Positions 16,454 through 24,884 of a DNA stretch of 47,186 bases are shown here, one piece after another. Numbering within the stretch: the first letter of the stretch is position 1; every line of letters begins with the position of its first letter. Below the pieces are notes generated by a model, which did no database searches, had not been told where the DNA came from, and saw only the letters and a program-made list of their open reading frames with translations. A program made the translations under genes and the position numbers. Source of the DNA: Pseudomonas donghuensis (GTDB lineage: Bacteria; Pseudomonadota; Gammaproteobacteria; Pseudomonadales; Pseudomonadaceae); NCBI RefSeq assembly GCF_000259195.1, contig NZ_AJJP01000185.1, positions 1-47,186 of the forward strand, read 5' to 3'.

Positions 16454-17089
16454 TCAGTTGCGCGAAATGGTGGTCGCGGCCGGAGCCATGGCCAGTGCAC
16501 GCTTGGCTTCGATGAAGGTCTTGCTCCAGTAGCGATCACCGAGCTTGTCGATGCGCACACCACCGCTGCGGCGGCTGCTGGAGTGGATGAACTGGTCGTC
16601 ACCGAGGTAAATCCCGGCGTGGCTGACGCGCCCGCGACCATTGGTGCTGAAGAACAGCAGGTCGCCTGGCTTGAGGTTGTTGCGAGCAACCAGCGGGGCC
16701 TTGACGTTGATCATTTCGCGGGTGGAGCGCGGCAGGTTGAGGCCGGCTTCTTCGCGGAACAGGTAGCCGATGAAGCCGCTGCAATCAAAGCCGGTGTTCT
16801 CGGAGGTACCACCGAAACGGTAGCGGGTACCGATCAGCGACATGCCGCGCTCGAGAATGTTGTCGGCCAGGGCTGGCAGCTGGTAAGGCTTGCTGCTGGC
16901 GAAATCTTGCAGCTCTGCTTCGGTGGCCAGCTCTTCCTCGAGCGTCGCCTGGACGGAGGACTTGGTCGAAACCTGAGCGGAAACCGGTTGCTGCTGAACC
17001 TGCTGCTGCGATACGGGACCGGTGGTCGCGCAGCCAAAAAGCAGGGTCACGAGTGCGAGGGGCACGAGGAGTGCGAAGCGATTTAGCAT
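16454..17089 (-). CDS. NlpC/P60 lipoprotein peptidase (second copy)
   Basis: A 211-aa lipoprotein with a C-terminal NlpC/P60 domain. Lipobox LFGC gives lipid Cys20. A Gln/Ser-rich linker (about 25-50) precedes the domain. Catalytic residues are Cys103 (GFDCSGFIGYLF), His157 (SHAGIYLG) and His169 (FIHSSS). It is likely a peptidoglycan endopeptidase in the periplasm, of the MepS type. I chose the ATG at 17089; a GTG two codons upstream is also in frame. It precedes the shorter paralogue on the same strand, which suggests an old tandem duplication. Confidence 0.92.
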   Translation of the reverse strand: MLNRFALLVPLALVTLLFGCATTGPVSQQQVQQQPVSAQVSTKSSVQATLEEELATEAELQDFASSKPYQLPALADNILERGMSLIGTRYRFGGTSENTGFDCSGFIGYLFREEAGLNLPRSTREMINVKAPLVARNNLKPGDLLFFSTNGRGRVSHAGIYLGDDQFIHSSSRRSGGVRIDKLGDRYWSKTFIEAKRALAMAPAATTISRN

Positions 17090-17204
17090 GGGCACGACCG
17101 TGTCTGGAATTTAAAGAAGCCGAGACTATGCCTTCTATCGCATCGATTTGCAAATTCAATCGAAAAAAATGTGACTTTTATGTGCCGAGGCTCTAGCCCC
17201 TGCC

Positions 17205-17909
17205 TTACCAGCCCAACGTTTCTTTCAAAAACGGGATGGTGAGCTTGCGCTGAGCCTGCAACGAGGCCTGATCGAGGCGCTCGAGCAGGTCGAACAATGC
17301 ACTCATGCTGCGGGTACCACGGGTGAGAATGAAGTGCCCGACCTCGTCGGTCAGGTGCAGGCCACGGCGCGAAGCGCGTAATTGCAGGGCGCGCAGCTTG
17401 TCTTCATCCGACAGCGCACGCATCTGGAAGATCAGTGCCAGGGTCAGGCGCGACTTCAGGTCAGCCAGTTTGATCGGCAGTTCGCGGGGCGAGCTGGAGG
17501 CGGCCAGCAGCAGGCGCCGGCCACTGTCGCGCAGGCGGTTGAAGAGGTGGAACATGGCCTCCTCCCACTCCGGCTTGCCGGCAATCACGTGCAGGTCGTC
17601 GAGGCAAACCAGTTCGTACTGCTCGAGGTTGTCGAGCAGTTCGACGCCGCGGTCGAGCAATTGCGCCAGGGGCAGGTAGACCGCCGGCTCCCCCAGTTGC
17701 TCGAAGCGCAGGCAGGCAGCCTGCAGCAGGTGGGTACGGCCTACACCTTGCTTGCCCCACAGGTAGATCAGGCTTTCGGTCCAGCCGGCGTCGGCTTCGC
17801 AGAGTCGCTCGACGTAGCCCAAAGCGGCGGCGTTGGCACCCGGATAGTAGTTGATGAAGGTGGCGTCATCACGCAGACGCACACCCAGGGGCAACTGGAT
17901 CGGTTTCAT
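17205..17909 (-). CDS. hda: DnaA regulatory inactivator Hda
   Basis: A 234-aa AAA+ protein homologous to DnaA domain III. Together with the DNA-bound sliding clamp it promotes hydrolysis of DnaA-bound ATP, preventing re-initiation. The N-terminus MKPIQLPLGVRLRDDATF carries the clamp-binding pentapeptide-like QLPLGV. Walker A is GKQGVGRTHLL and Walker B is LVCLDDLHVI. The C-terminal helices LRASRRGLHLTDEVGHFILT and RSMSALFDLLERLDQASL match the family. The ATG at 17909 was chosen from this canonical start; the upstream open part is not family-like. The PerM gene lies 157 nt upstream on the same strand. Confidence 0.95.
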   Translation of the reverse strand: MKPIQLPLGVRLRDDATFINYYPGANAAALGYVERLCEADAGWTESLIYLWGKQGVGRTHLLQAACLRFEQLGEPAVYLPLAQLLDRGVELLDNLEQYELVCLDDLHVIAGKPEWEEAMFHLFNRLRDSGRRLLLAASSSPRELPIKLADLKSRLTLALIFQMRALSDEDKLRALQLRASRRGLHLTDEVGHFILTRGTRSMSALFDLLERLDQASLQAQRKLTIPFLKETLGW

Positions 17910-18066
17910 GCTGGCTGGGCAGTTCCGGGGAACCGCAAGGGGCCTTTTGTGAAAAGTCTGCAAAGTTTATACCCGTGGCGCCGGTCGCACAATCGGCGCA
18001 GACCACAAGTAAAATCAAAGGCTTGCATAAGCGTACAAGCGCCAATACAAGCCAGGTGCTATCAAG

Positions 18067-19140
18067 CTAGAGATCCGGGTCGATTTCGCCGGCGTAAATA
18101 TCCGACTCTTTATACAGGTCATGCACATGGCGCAGCAGCACCATGATCACCGCCGCCACCGGCAGGGCCAGCAGCACCCCGGTAAAGCCGAACATTTCGC
18201 CACCGGCGAGAATCGCGAAAATCACCGCCACCGGGTGCAAGCCGATACGGTCACCCACCAGCAGCGGCGTCAGCACCATGCCTTCGAGCGCCTGGCCGAC
18301 CATGAACACGGCAGCGATACCAAGCAATGGATAGGGGGCGCCACCGAACTGGAACAGCCCGGCGATCATCGCCGCGCTGATACCGATGATGAAGCCCATG
18401 TACGGCACGATCGCCGCCAGGCCCGCCAGCAGACCGATCAACAGGCCAAGCTCCAGGCCCACCAGCATCAACCCCGAGGCATAGATGATCCCCAGGGCCA
18501 GCATCACCAACAGCTGGCCACGGACGAAGGCGCCGAGCACCTCGTGACATTCACCGGCAAGCGCCACCGCCCGCTCCTCGCGCTGACGCGGCAGCAGGCT
18601 GCGGATCTTGGCCATCATCAGGTCCCAATCGCGCAACAGGTAGAAGCTCACCACCGGAATCAGCACCAGGTTGGCCAGCCAACCGATCAGGGCCAGGCCC
18701 GAAGCCGTGGCCTGGGACAGGATGATCCCGACGATGTCGGTGGTCTGGCCCATGTGCTCGCTGATGGCGGCCTTGATCTTGTCGAACTTCCAGAAACCGT
18801 CGGCCAGGCCCAGGCGCGCCTGCACCCAGGGCAAGGCCACATGCTGCAGCCAGTCGAGCATCTGCGGCGCCAGCTCGTACAGGCGCACCAGTTGCTTGGC
18901 CAGCATCGGCACCAGCACCAGTAGCAACACGGTCAACAGCAGGGTGAACAGGGCAAAGACCACCACCACGCCCCAGGTGCGCGACAGGCCGGCGCGCTCC
19001 AGGCGATCGACCAGCGGGTCGGCCAGGTAGGCCAGCAGGATGCCGACCAGAAACGGCGAAAGAATCGGGTGCAGCCAATAGAGCAAGGCCGCGCACAGCA
19101 GCGCCCCGCCTACCCATACCCAGCGGCGTGTATCAGTCAT
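18067..19140 (-). CDS. AI-2E family transporter / PerM-like permease
   Basis: A 357-aa inner-membrane protein with about eight hydrophobic helices. The family signature is seen in the second half: PYMGFIIGISAAMIAGLFQF, and GQALEGMVLTPLLVGDRIGL near the C-terminus. Members include E. coli PerM and TqsA; the substrate is rarely known. In pseudomonads it is a regular neighbour of hda and purM. It begins 25 nt after the DUF2066 gene's stop on the same strand, so the two are likely co-transcribed. The C-terminal tail (KESDIYAGEIDPDL) is acidic and cytoplasmic. Confidence 0.9.
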   Translation of the reverse strand: MTDTRRWVWVGGALLCAALLYWLHPILSPFLVGILLAYLADPLVDRLERAGLSRTWGVVVVFALFTLLLTVLLLVLVPMLAKQLVRLYELAPQMLDWLQHVALPWVQARLGLADGFWKFDKIKAAISEHMGQTTDIVGIILSQATASGLALIGWLANLVLIPVVSFYLLRDWDLMMAKIRSLLPRQREERAVALAGECHEVLGAFVRGQLLVMLALGIIYASGLMLVGLELGLLIGLLAGLAAIVPYMGFIIGISAAMIAGLFQFGGAPYPLLGIAAVFMVGQALEGMVLTPLLVGDRIGLHPVAVIFAILAGGEMFGFTGVLLALPVAAVIMVLLRHVHDLYKESDIYAGEIDPDL

Positions 19141-19165
19141 GAACGGCTCCCGGCCAGGTCAGGGT

Positions 19166-20215
19166 TTACCAACGGAAACGCAACCCGTTGAAGGCTTGCG
19201 CAGCCGCAGCCTGGGTTGCCCCGGGGTGGGCCGGATCGACGGCGGCAGGTGTCGCTGGCGCTTCGGGCGGCAGTTCCTGCAATTTGGCCAGGCCCAGTTG
19301 CGCGCGCAGCTGATCGCTGTTGCCAGTGACCTGGTAGGTCAGGGTATCGCCCTGCACGGCCTTCAGGCGTGCACCGTAGGGCTCGAGCACCCGCCCCAGT
19401 TCGGCATAGCGCTCCAGGGTCATGCCCTGGACCTGCACCTGCATCTCGCTGCTGGCGCCTGGACGGGCCACAAAACGCGGAGCCAGGCGGCTACTGACCG
19501 CAAGCATCACCGCATCGGCCAGGGCAGCCTGATCAGCGCCTTCGGCAGTGCCCTGCTCGCGTTGCTCCCCCAACCACAGGCGCCATTTACCCTGCCATTT
19601 GCCATCGGCTTCGCTGGCGTGCACCGCCAGCAAGGCATCGGCGCCATAACGCTCGGAAGCCTCACGCAGCGGCGCCGGGTCTGTGCCTTCAAGGTTCTTG
19701 CCGGTGGCCACCAGTTGTTCCTGCAAATCGGCCAGTGGCAAGCGCAGCGGCAAGCCGCGATGCTGGGCGGCACGACGCAGCGGTTCGGCACTGCCCTGGC
19801 CGTCGCCAACCAGGCTCGAGCCTTCGGCGCTGTCGTTCAACCACCAACCGAGGATCGATGGCCGGTTGTTCCCCCACAGGGCCAAGCCAGCCTGGCGCAA
19901 GGCGCGCTCGGTACTGCCCGGGTCGAAGTCGACCAGCACGGTTTCCGGCGGACCGGCCTCGAAACCGAACTGACTGATGATTTGTTGCGGATCTTTACGC
20001 AGTGCCGCCAGGCCCGGGCTTTGCGCCGCCTTGGCATCGCCGGTCAGGCGCAACACCAGGGTCTCGAGGGCTTTTTCGGTGGCCTGGGTACGGGCCTCGG
20101 CGCCCTGACCGCTGACCGGTTCGCGGACCTGGTACAGGCCGGAGAGGGTTTCGGCCTGAGCCGAGAGGCCGAACAGGGCCAGACAGCTGGCGGCCAGGTA
20201 ATTACGCAAACGCAT
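19166..20215 (-). CDS. DUF2066 domain-containing exported protein
   Basis: A 349-aa protein with a signal peptide (MRLRNYLAASCLALFGLSAQA) and a body typical of DUF2066. The N-terminal part has YQVREPVSGQGAEARTQATE and ALETLVLRLTGD, followed by a long variable region. The function of DUF2066 is not known to me; location is probably the periplasm. The gene lies divergent from purM across a 345-nt gap and upstream of the PerM-like gene, an arrangement that I recall as conserved in Pseudomonas. The call rests on that context and on the N-terminal motif. Confidence 0.8.
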   Translation of the reverse strand: MRLRNYLAASCLALFGLSAQAETLSGLYQVREPVSGQGAEARTQATEKALETLVLRLTGDAKAAQSPGLAALRKDPQQIISQFGFEAGPPETVLVDFDPGSTERALRQAGLALWGNNRPSILGWWLNDSAEGSSLVGDGQGSAEPLRRAAQHRGLPLRLPLADLQEQLVATGKNLEGTDPAPLREASERYGADALLAVHASEADGKWQGKWRLWLGEQREQGTAEGADQAALADAVMLAVSSRLAPRFVARPGASSEMQVQVQGMTLERYAELGRVLEPYGARLKAVQGDTLTYQVTGNSDQLRAQLGLAKLQELPPEAPATPAAVDPAHPGATQAAAAQAFNGLRFRW

Positions 20216-20560
20216 GAAGGATTCCTGTCCTGAAAATAAAGAAGCGTGGGCTCAACAAACGGATGCAGCTCAGACCGCAGCCCCCGGCAAATCATTCAAC
20301 CGCGAGCACTAAATTGTGCCCATCGCCTTTGCTATACCTTATACAGCCTGCGCCGTGGCAACCAGTCGCGCACTGTTAAAGCGTATTTTTAGCCAGATAA
20401 TAGCTCTGCCCGTCGGCCTGAGGATGGCCGCTACCGGGCAACCCTGATAAAATCGCGCGCCTTCGCAGACCGGCGACGGTCGGGCAGCCGGATTTCCCTC
20501 CGCCTTGCCTGGCAGGTCACGGTCGATTCCCCCGAATCCCTCCCCCTAAAGGCCTGGATC
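20216..20560. other. 345-nt divergent intergenic region, DUF2066/purM
   Basis: No gene seen. It holds -10-like sequences on the plus strand (TATACC and TATACA near 20333-20345, GATAAT near 20396, TAAAAT near 20444) but no convincing -35 partner. A GC-rich untranslated stretch runs up to purM, with weak GGTCG/CCGAC complementarity. No perfect PurR-type palindrome was found. Confidence 0.5.
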
Positions 20561-21619
20561 ATGAGCAAGCAACCCTCCCTGAGCTACAAGGACGCCGGTG
20601 TAGACATCGACGCCGGTGAAGCATTGGTCGAACGCATCAAAGGCGTTGCCAAGCGCACGGCGCGCCCGGAAGTCATGGGCGGCCTGGGCGGTTTTGGCGC
20701 CCTCTGCGAAATCCCGGCCGGCTACAAGCAGCCGGTTCTGGTCTCCGGTACCGACGGCGTCGGCACCAAGCTGCGTCTGGCGCTGAACCTGAACAAGCAC
20801 GACAGCATCGGCCAGGACCTGGTCGCGATGTGCGTCAACGACCTGGTGGTCTGTGGTGCCGAGCCGCTGTTCTTCCTCGACTACTACGCCACCGGCAAAT
20901 TGAATGTCGACGTTGCCGCCACCGTGGTTACCGGTATCGGCGCTGGCTGCGAACTGGCTGGCTGCTCCCTGGTCGGCGGTGAAACCGCTGAAATGCCAGG
21001 CATGTACGAAGGCGAAGACTACGACCTGGCCGGTTTCTGCGTCGGCGTGGTGGAAAAAGCCGAAATCATCGACGGCTCCAAGGTTGCCACCGGCGACGCC
21101 CTGATCGCCCTGCCATCGTCCGGCCCGCACTCCAACGGCTACTCGCTGATCCGCAAGATCATCGAAGTCTCCGGCGCCGATATCGAAACCGTACAGCTCG
21201 ACGGCAAACCGCTGACCGAACTGCTGATGGCCCCGACCCGCATCTACGTCAAGCCGCTGCTCAAGCTGATCAAGGACACCGGTGCGGTCAAGGCCATGGC
21301 CCACATCACTGGTGGCGGTCTGCTCGACAACATTCCGCGGGTGCTGCCAAAAGGCGCCCAGGCCGTGGTTGACGTGGCCAGCTGGGAACGCCCGGCGGTA
21401 TTCAACTGGCTGCAGCAGCAAGGCAACGTCGACGAGCACGAAATGCACCGCGTGCTGAACTGCGGCGTCGGCATGGTCATCTGCGTTGCCCAGGACCAGG
21501 TCGACAACGCCCTGAACGTCCTGCGTGAAGCCGGCGAGCAGCCATGGGTGATCGGCCAGATCGGCGTAGCCGCCGAAGGCGCTGCCCAGGTCGAGCTGAA
21601 GAACGTCAAGGCGCACTGA
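20561..21619 (+). CDS. purM: Phosphoribosylformylglycinamidine cyclo-ligase (AIR synthetase)
   Basis: A 352-aa ATP-dependent enzyme that closes FGAM to aminoimidazole ribotide, step five of purine synthesis. Family landmarks are [20 protein letters not shown] at the start, the [14 protein letters not shown] loop, [16 protein letters not shown] in the centre and [18 protein letters not shown]. Length is standard. The stop (TGA) shares bases with the purN ATG (TGATG), so translation is coupled. Confidence 0.97.
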   Translation: MSKQPSLSYKDAGVDIDAGEALVERIKGVAKRTARPEVMGGLGGFGALCEIPAGYKQPVLVSGTDGVGTKLRLALNLNKHDSIGQDLVAMCVNDLVVCGAEPLFFLDYYATGKLNVDVAATVVTGIGAGCELAGCSLVGGETAEMPGMYEGEDYDLAGFCVGVVEKAEIIDGSKVATGDALIALPSSGPHSNGYSLIRKIIEVSGADIETVQLDGKPLTELLMAPTRIYVKPLLKLIKDTGAVKAMAHITGGGLLDNIPRVLPKGAQAVVDVASWERPAVFNWLQQQGNVDEHEMHRVLNCGVGMVICVAQDQVDNALNVLREAGEQPWVIGQIGVAAEGAAQVELKNVKAH

Positions 21620-22272
21620 TGCCGAGCACGACCTGTGATGTCGTGGTGCTGTTGTCCGGCACCGGCAGCAACCTGCAAGCGTTGATCGACAACACCCGCA
21701 CCGGCGACAGCCCGGTGCGGATCTGCGCGGTCATCTCCAACCGCGCCGACGCCTATGGCCTGCAGCGCGCCAAAGACGCCGGCATCGCCACCGCCGTGCT
21801 CGACCACAAGGCCTTTGACGGCCGCGAGGCGTTCGACACGGCGCTGGTCGAGCTGATCGATGGCTACCAGCCGCAGCTGGTGGTACTGGCCGGCTTCATG
21901 CGCATCCTCAGTGCCGGTTTCGTCCGTCACTACCAGGGCCGCCTGCTGAACATCCACCCTTCCCTGCTGCCCAAATACAAAGGCCTGCACACCCATCAAC
22001 GGGCGCTCGAGGCCGGCGATGCCGAGCATGGCTGCAGCGTGCACTTCGTCACCGAGGAACTCGATGGCGGGCCGCTGGTCGTACAGGCAGTAATACCGGT
22101 AGAGTTGGATGACACGCCAGAACGTCTGGCACAGCGGGTTCACAGCCAGGAACACCTGATCTATCCGCTGGCGGTGCGCTGGTTTGCCGAGGGCCGTTTG
22201 CGCCTGGGCGAACACGGTGCTCTACTGGATGGCCAGCCTCTGGCGGCCAGCGGCCACTTGATTCGACCCTAG
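21619..22272 (+). CDS. purN: Phosphoribosylglycinamide formyltransferase
   Basis: A 217-aa enzyme that transfers a formyl group from 10-formyl-THF to GAR in purine synthesis. The substrate loop is LLSGTGSNLQAL (11-22). Catalytic residues are Asn111 and His113 in NIHPSLLPKYKG, and Asp149 in EELDGGPLV. The ATG at 21619 overlaps the purM stop; the frame is open further upstream inside purM but is not family-like. It forms an operon with purM and perhaps the DUF3108 gene that follows 8 nt later. Confidence 0.97.
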   Translation: MPSTTCDVVVLLSGTGSNLQALIDNTRTGDSPVRICAVISNRADAYGLQRAKDAGIATAVLDHKAFDGREAFDTALVELIDGYQPQLVVLAGFMRILSAGFVRHYQGRLLNIHPSLLPKYKGLHTHQRALEAGDAEHGCSVHFVTEELDGGPLVVQAVIPVELDDTPERLAQRVHSQEHLIYPLAVRWFAEGRLRLGEHGALLDGQPLAASGHLIRP

Positions 22273-22280
22273 GAGAAATT

Positions 22281-22991
22281 ATGCGTCGTGCCCTGCTCTT
22301 CGCTCTCGCCGTGCTCGCCTTGCCGCTGCAGGCAGCCGATCTGAAGCCGTTCTCGGCCAGCTACACCGCCGACTGGAAGCAGCTGCCCATGAGCGGCACT
22401 GCCGAGCGCAGCCTGGAAAAGAACGCCAACGGTACCTGGAACCTCAATTTCAAGGCGTCGATGATGATCGCCAGCCTGACTGAGCAAAGTACCCTGCGCC
22501 TGGACAAGGACACCCTGCTGCCTCAGACCTACCACTTCGAACGTGGCGGCCTGGGCAAGGCCAAGAAGGTCGATCTGGATTTCGACTGGAACAGCAAGAA
22601 GATCACCGGCACTGACCGCGGCGACGCGATCAACCTGCCGCTCAACCGCGGCGTGCTGGACAAGTCCACCTATCAACTGGCCCTGCAGCACGACGTGGCA
22701 GCGGGCAAGAAGAGCGTGAGCTACCAGGTGGTCGATGGCGACGAGATCGATACCTACGACTTCCGTGTCCTGGGTACGGAAAAGGTCACCACCAAGACCG
22801 GCCAGGTCGAAGCCATCAAGGTCGAGCGCGTGCGCGACCCGAGCCAGAGCAAGCGCATCACCGAACTGTGGTTCGCCAAGGACTGGGACTACCTGCTGGT
22901 ACAACTGCGTCAGGTCGAAACGGACGGCAAGGAGTACGTGATCGTGCTGCAGGACGGTACGGTCGATGGCAAGGCGGTCAAGGGCAACTGA
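22281..22991 (+). CDS. DUF3108 domain-containing periplasmic protein
   Basis: A 236-aa protein with a clear signal peptide (MRRALLFALAVLALPLQA). The mature part resembles DUF3108: KPFSASYTADWKQLPMSGTA at the start, LPQTYHFERGGLGKAKKVDL in the middle, and a C-terminal ELWFAKDWDYLLVQLRQVE segment. The fold is expected to be beta-rich and periplasmic. Its function is unknown to me. It begins 8 nt after purN with an AGGAGAAATT ribosome site and is followed by a strong terminator, so it ends the purMN operon. Confidence 0.85.
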   Translation: MRRALLFALAVLALPLQAADLKPFSASYTADWKQLPMSGTAERSLEKNANGTWNLNFKASMMIASLTEQSTLRLDKDTLLPQTYHFERGGLGKAKKVDLDFDWNSKKITGTDRGDAINLPLNRGVLDKSTYQLALQHDVAAGKKSVSYQVVDGDEIDTYDFRVLGTEKVTTKTGQVEAIKVERVRDPSQSKRITELWFAKDWDYLLVQLRQVETDGKEYVIVLQDGTVDGKAVKGN

Positions 22992-23016
22992 TAGCCCTGA
23001 TTGCTGGTAGCAACCG

Positions 23017-23042
23017 AAACCCCGCCTGGTGCGGGGTTTTTT
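23017..23042 (+). terminator. Rho-independent terminator of purMN–DUF3108
   Basis: ACCCCGC-CTGGT-GCGGGGT-type stem with a run of six T (AACCCCGCCTGGTGCGGGG followed by TTTTTT), 26 nt after the DUF3108 stop. Confidence 0.9.
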
Positions 23043-23107
23043 ATTGCCCTTGGCCAGTCAGCCCCAAGAGCCCGCGCCTACGTGAAAGATGTTTCATGCG
23101 CCAGTCA

Positions 23108-23169
23108 TTTACTTAGCCTGCTAACAAATTCTATAAAAGAGTCCTGCGACACGGTGCCGCAGTTAACTG
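23108..23169 (+). promoter_or_regulatory. Promoter and leader of the 60-aa gene
   Basis: TTTACT (23108-23113), an 18-bp spacer and TATAAA (23132-23137). The short leader contains a CTGCG/CGCAG stem (23144-23162) and a perfect 10-bp palindrome CAGTTAACTG (23160-23169) just before the ribosome site. The palindrome could be an operator. Confidence 0.4.
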
Positions 23170-23185
23170 AAAGTGGAGTTTGCAG

Positions 23186-23368
23186 ATGACTGTCAAAGTA
23201 ACTGAGCGCGACGAAAGCAAAATGTCTCACGAAGGCCTGGCTGCAGGCGTGCGCATCTGGGATGTGCATCAGCAGGGCGAGCTGGTCGGCATGTTCCACA
23301 ACGAGCACGAGGCCCACAGCTACCGCATCGAGCTGGAATACCTCGAGACCAGACGGCAACAGCAATAA
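23186..23368 (+). CDS. Small conserved protein, 60 aa
   Basis: A 60-aa soluble protein starting MTVKVTERDESKMSHEG and ending in an ELEYLETRRQQQ helix. The middle (VRIWDVHQQGELVGMFHNEH) looks like a small beta-hairpin followed by a helix. I do not recognise a family. The ATG at 23186 has GGAG at good spacing. It has its own predicted promoter after the purMN terminator and converges on the DUF2058 gene, with a shared hairpin between. The coding call is supported by codon composition and the ribosome site. Confidence 0.75.
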   Translation: MTVKVTERDESKMSHEGLAAGVRIWDVHQQGELVGMFHNEHEAHSYRIELEYLETRRQQQ

Positions 23369-23375
23369 CCCCATG

Positions 23376-23407
23376 CAAAAAAACAAACCCCGCCGAAGCG
23401 GGGTTTG
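23376..23407 (-). terminator. Terminator between the 60-aa gene and DUF2058 gene
   Basis: A perfect 10-bp stem CAAACCCCGC-CGAA-GCGGGGTTTG (23384-23407). On the minus strand it is followed by TTTTTTT, so it ends the DUF2058 transcript. It may also slow the plus-strand transcript. Confidence 0.9.
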
Positions 23408-23413
23408 TCGTTA

Positions 23414-23953
23414 TTACCACATCAGATCGTCAGGGATCACGTAGGCCGCGTACGGATCGTCGGCATCCGGCTCTTCAACCTGGGTGTTGAGCAGGACGAT
23501 ACGCTGTGGGTCGCGCTCCTGGATCTTCAGCGCCGCCTCACGGGGGATCACTTCATAACCGCCAGCATGGGCAACGATGGCCAGTGAGCCGCTGCTCAGC
23601 TTGCTGCGCATCAGCGCGTTGACCGACAGGCGCTTGACCTTCTTGTCGTCGACGAAGTTGTAGTAGTCCTCGGTGGTCAGCTTGGGCAGGCGCGAGACCT
23701 CGATCAATTGCTTGACCTGGGCGGCGCGGGCCTTCTGCTCGGCCTTCTCCTGCTGCTGGCGGTTGAGCTCCTGGTCGCGCTTGGCTTTCTCGGCCATGGC
23801 TTCCTTGGCCAGCCGCTGCTGGGTATCGTCGACTTCGACCTGGCCTTTGTGCTCCAGGCGCTTTTGTTTCTTCTGTTCTTTACTGACCTGCTTGACCTGT
23901 TTCTGGTTGACCAGACCGGCCTTGAGCAATTGGTCGCGAAGGGAAAGGCTCAT
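23414..23953 (-). CDS. DUF2058 family protein (YaiL-like)
   Basis: A 179-aa protein of the DUF2058 family, to which E. coli YaiL belongs. The N-terminal half (about 10-85) is a highly charged Lys/Gln/Glu-rich helix likely to form a coiled coil or bind nucleic acid (KQVKQVSKEQKKQKRLEHKG). The C-terminal half has the conserved LTTEDYYNFVDDKKVKRLSV segment. The acidic tail ends DADDPYAAYVIPDDLMW. It is cytoplasmic; the exact role is unknown. It starts 24 nt after the mazG stop on the same strand, so co-transcription is likely. Confidence 0.88.
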   Translation of the reverse strand: MSLSLRDQLLKAGLVNQKQVKQVSKEQKKQKRLEHKGQVEVDDTQQRLAKEAMAEKAKRDQELNRQQQEKAEQKARAAQVKQLIEVSRLPKLTTEDYYNFVDDKKVKRLSVNALMRSKLSSGSLAIVAHAGGYEVIPREAALKIQERDPQRIVLLNTQVEEPDADDPYAAYVIPDDLMW

Positions 23954-23976
23954 CGTTCACTCACTTATGCAACAGC

Positions 23977-24807
23977 TCAGCCGCAGCTGGGCAGGTTCTT
24001 TTCCTGACGTTTGGCTTCGCCCCAGAGCGCGTCCATGTCTTCGAGGGTGCAATCTTCGATCGGACGGCCTATGTCGCGCAATGCCTGTTCGATAAAACGG
24101 AAACGTCGTTCAAACTTTTTGTTGGCCCCGCGCAGGGCGTTTTCCGGGTCGACCTTAAGGTGCCGGGCCAGATTCACTGCTGCGAACAACAGGTCACCGA
24201 GCTCATCGGCGAGGGCCACGCTGTCGTCGTCGGCCATGGCCTGGAGCACTTCATCGAGCTCTTCACGGACCTTGTCGAGCACCGGCAAGGCATCCGGCCA
24301 GTCGAAACCGACCTGGGCCGCGCGCTTTTGCAGTTTGGCCGCCCGCGACAACGCCGGCAAGGCTGCCGGCACATCATCGAGCAACGACAACTGCTCGGGC
24401 TCGCCCTTCTCGGCGCGCTCCTGGGCCTTGATTTCTTCCCAGCGCTGCTTGACCTGGGTGTCGTCGAGCTTGGGCGTGTCGAGCGCGGCGTAGAGCTCAC
24501 CGTTAGGGAACACGTGCGGGTGACGGCGGATCAGCTTGCGGGTAATGCTGTCGACCACGCCGTCGAATTCGAAGCGGCCCTCTTCCCGTGCCAGCTGGCT
24601 GTAGTAGACCACCTGGAACAACAGGTCGCCGAGTTCTCCCTGCAGGTGCTCGAAGTCGCTGCGTTCGATGGCGTCGGCCACTTCGTAGGCTTCTTCGAGG
24701 GTGTAGGGGACGATGGTCGCGTAAGTCTGCTTGAGATCCCAGGGGCAGCCGTGCTGCGGGTCGCGCAGGCGGGCCATGAGGTGGAGCAGGTCGTCTAGGG
24801 TATACAT
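23977..24807 (-). CDS. mazG: Nucleoside triphosphate pyrophosphohydrolase MazG
   Basis: A 276-aa enzyme with two tandem MazG domains that hydrolyses NTPs to NMP and pyrophosphate. The first domain starts with RLRDPQHGCPWDLKQTY and has the Mg-binding EEAYEVADAIE and ELGDLLFQVVYYSQLA helices. The second carries LDEVLQAMADDDSVALADE and LGDLLFAAVNLAR. The ATG at 24807 gives MYTLDDLLHLM, the usual start. In E. coli mazG also lies next to relA, where MazG lowers ppGpp. Here a 27-bp perfect inverted repeat separates the two genes. Confidence 0.96.
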   Translation of the reverse strand: MYTLDDLLHLMARLRDPQHGCPWDLKQTYATIVPYTLEEAYEVADAIERSDFEHLQGELGDLLFQVVYYSQLAREEGRFEFDGVVDSITRKLIRRHPHVFPNGELYAALDTPKLDDTQVKQRWEEIKAQERAEKGEPEQLSLLDDVPAALPALSRAAKLQKRAAQVGFDWPDALPVLDKVREELDEVLQAMADDDSVALADELGDLLFAAVNLARHLKVDPENALRGANKKFERRFRFIEQALRDIGRPIEDCTLEDMDALWGEAKRQEKNLPSCG

Positions 24808-24818
24808 CTTGGGTTCCT

Positions 24819-24878
24819 TATCGCGGGTCAAGCCCGCTCCCACAGAGGATGCTGTGGGAGCGGGCTTGACCCGCGATA
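24819..24878. repeat. REP pair: perfect 27-bp inverted repeat
   Basis: The arms start with TATCGCGGGTCAAGCCCGCT (24819-24845 and 24852-24878) and are perfectly complementary over 27 bp with a 6-nt AGGATG loop. This is the Pseudomonas REP unit (TGTGGGAGCGGGCTTGACCC-type) in back-to-back form, between relA and mazG. Confidence 0.9.
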
Positions 24879-24884
24879 GCAGTC

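Noticed and set aside
17910..18066. A CTTGTACGCTTATGCAAG-like SOS or regulator box in the gap upstream of hda
   Set aside because: The symmetry is only partial and does not match the LexA consensus.
20546..21616. A 356-codon frame opposite purM
   Set aside because: Antisense shadow; purM has full-length conserved motifs.
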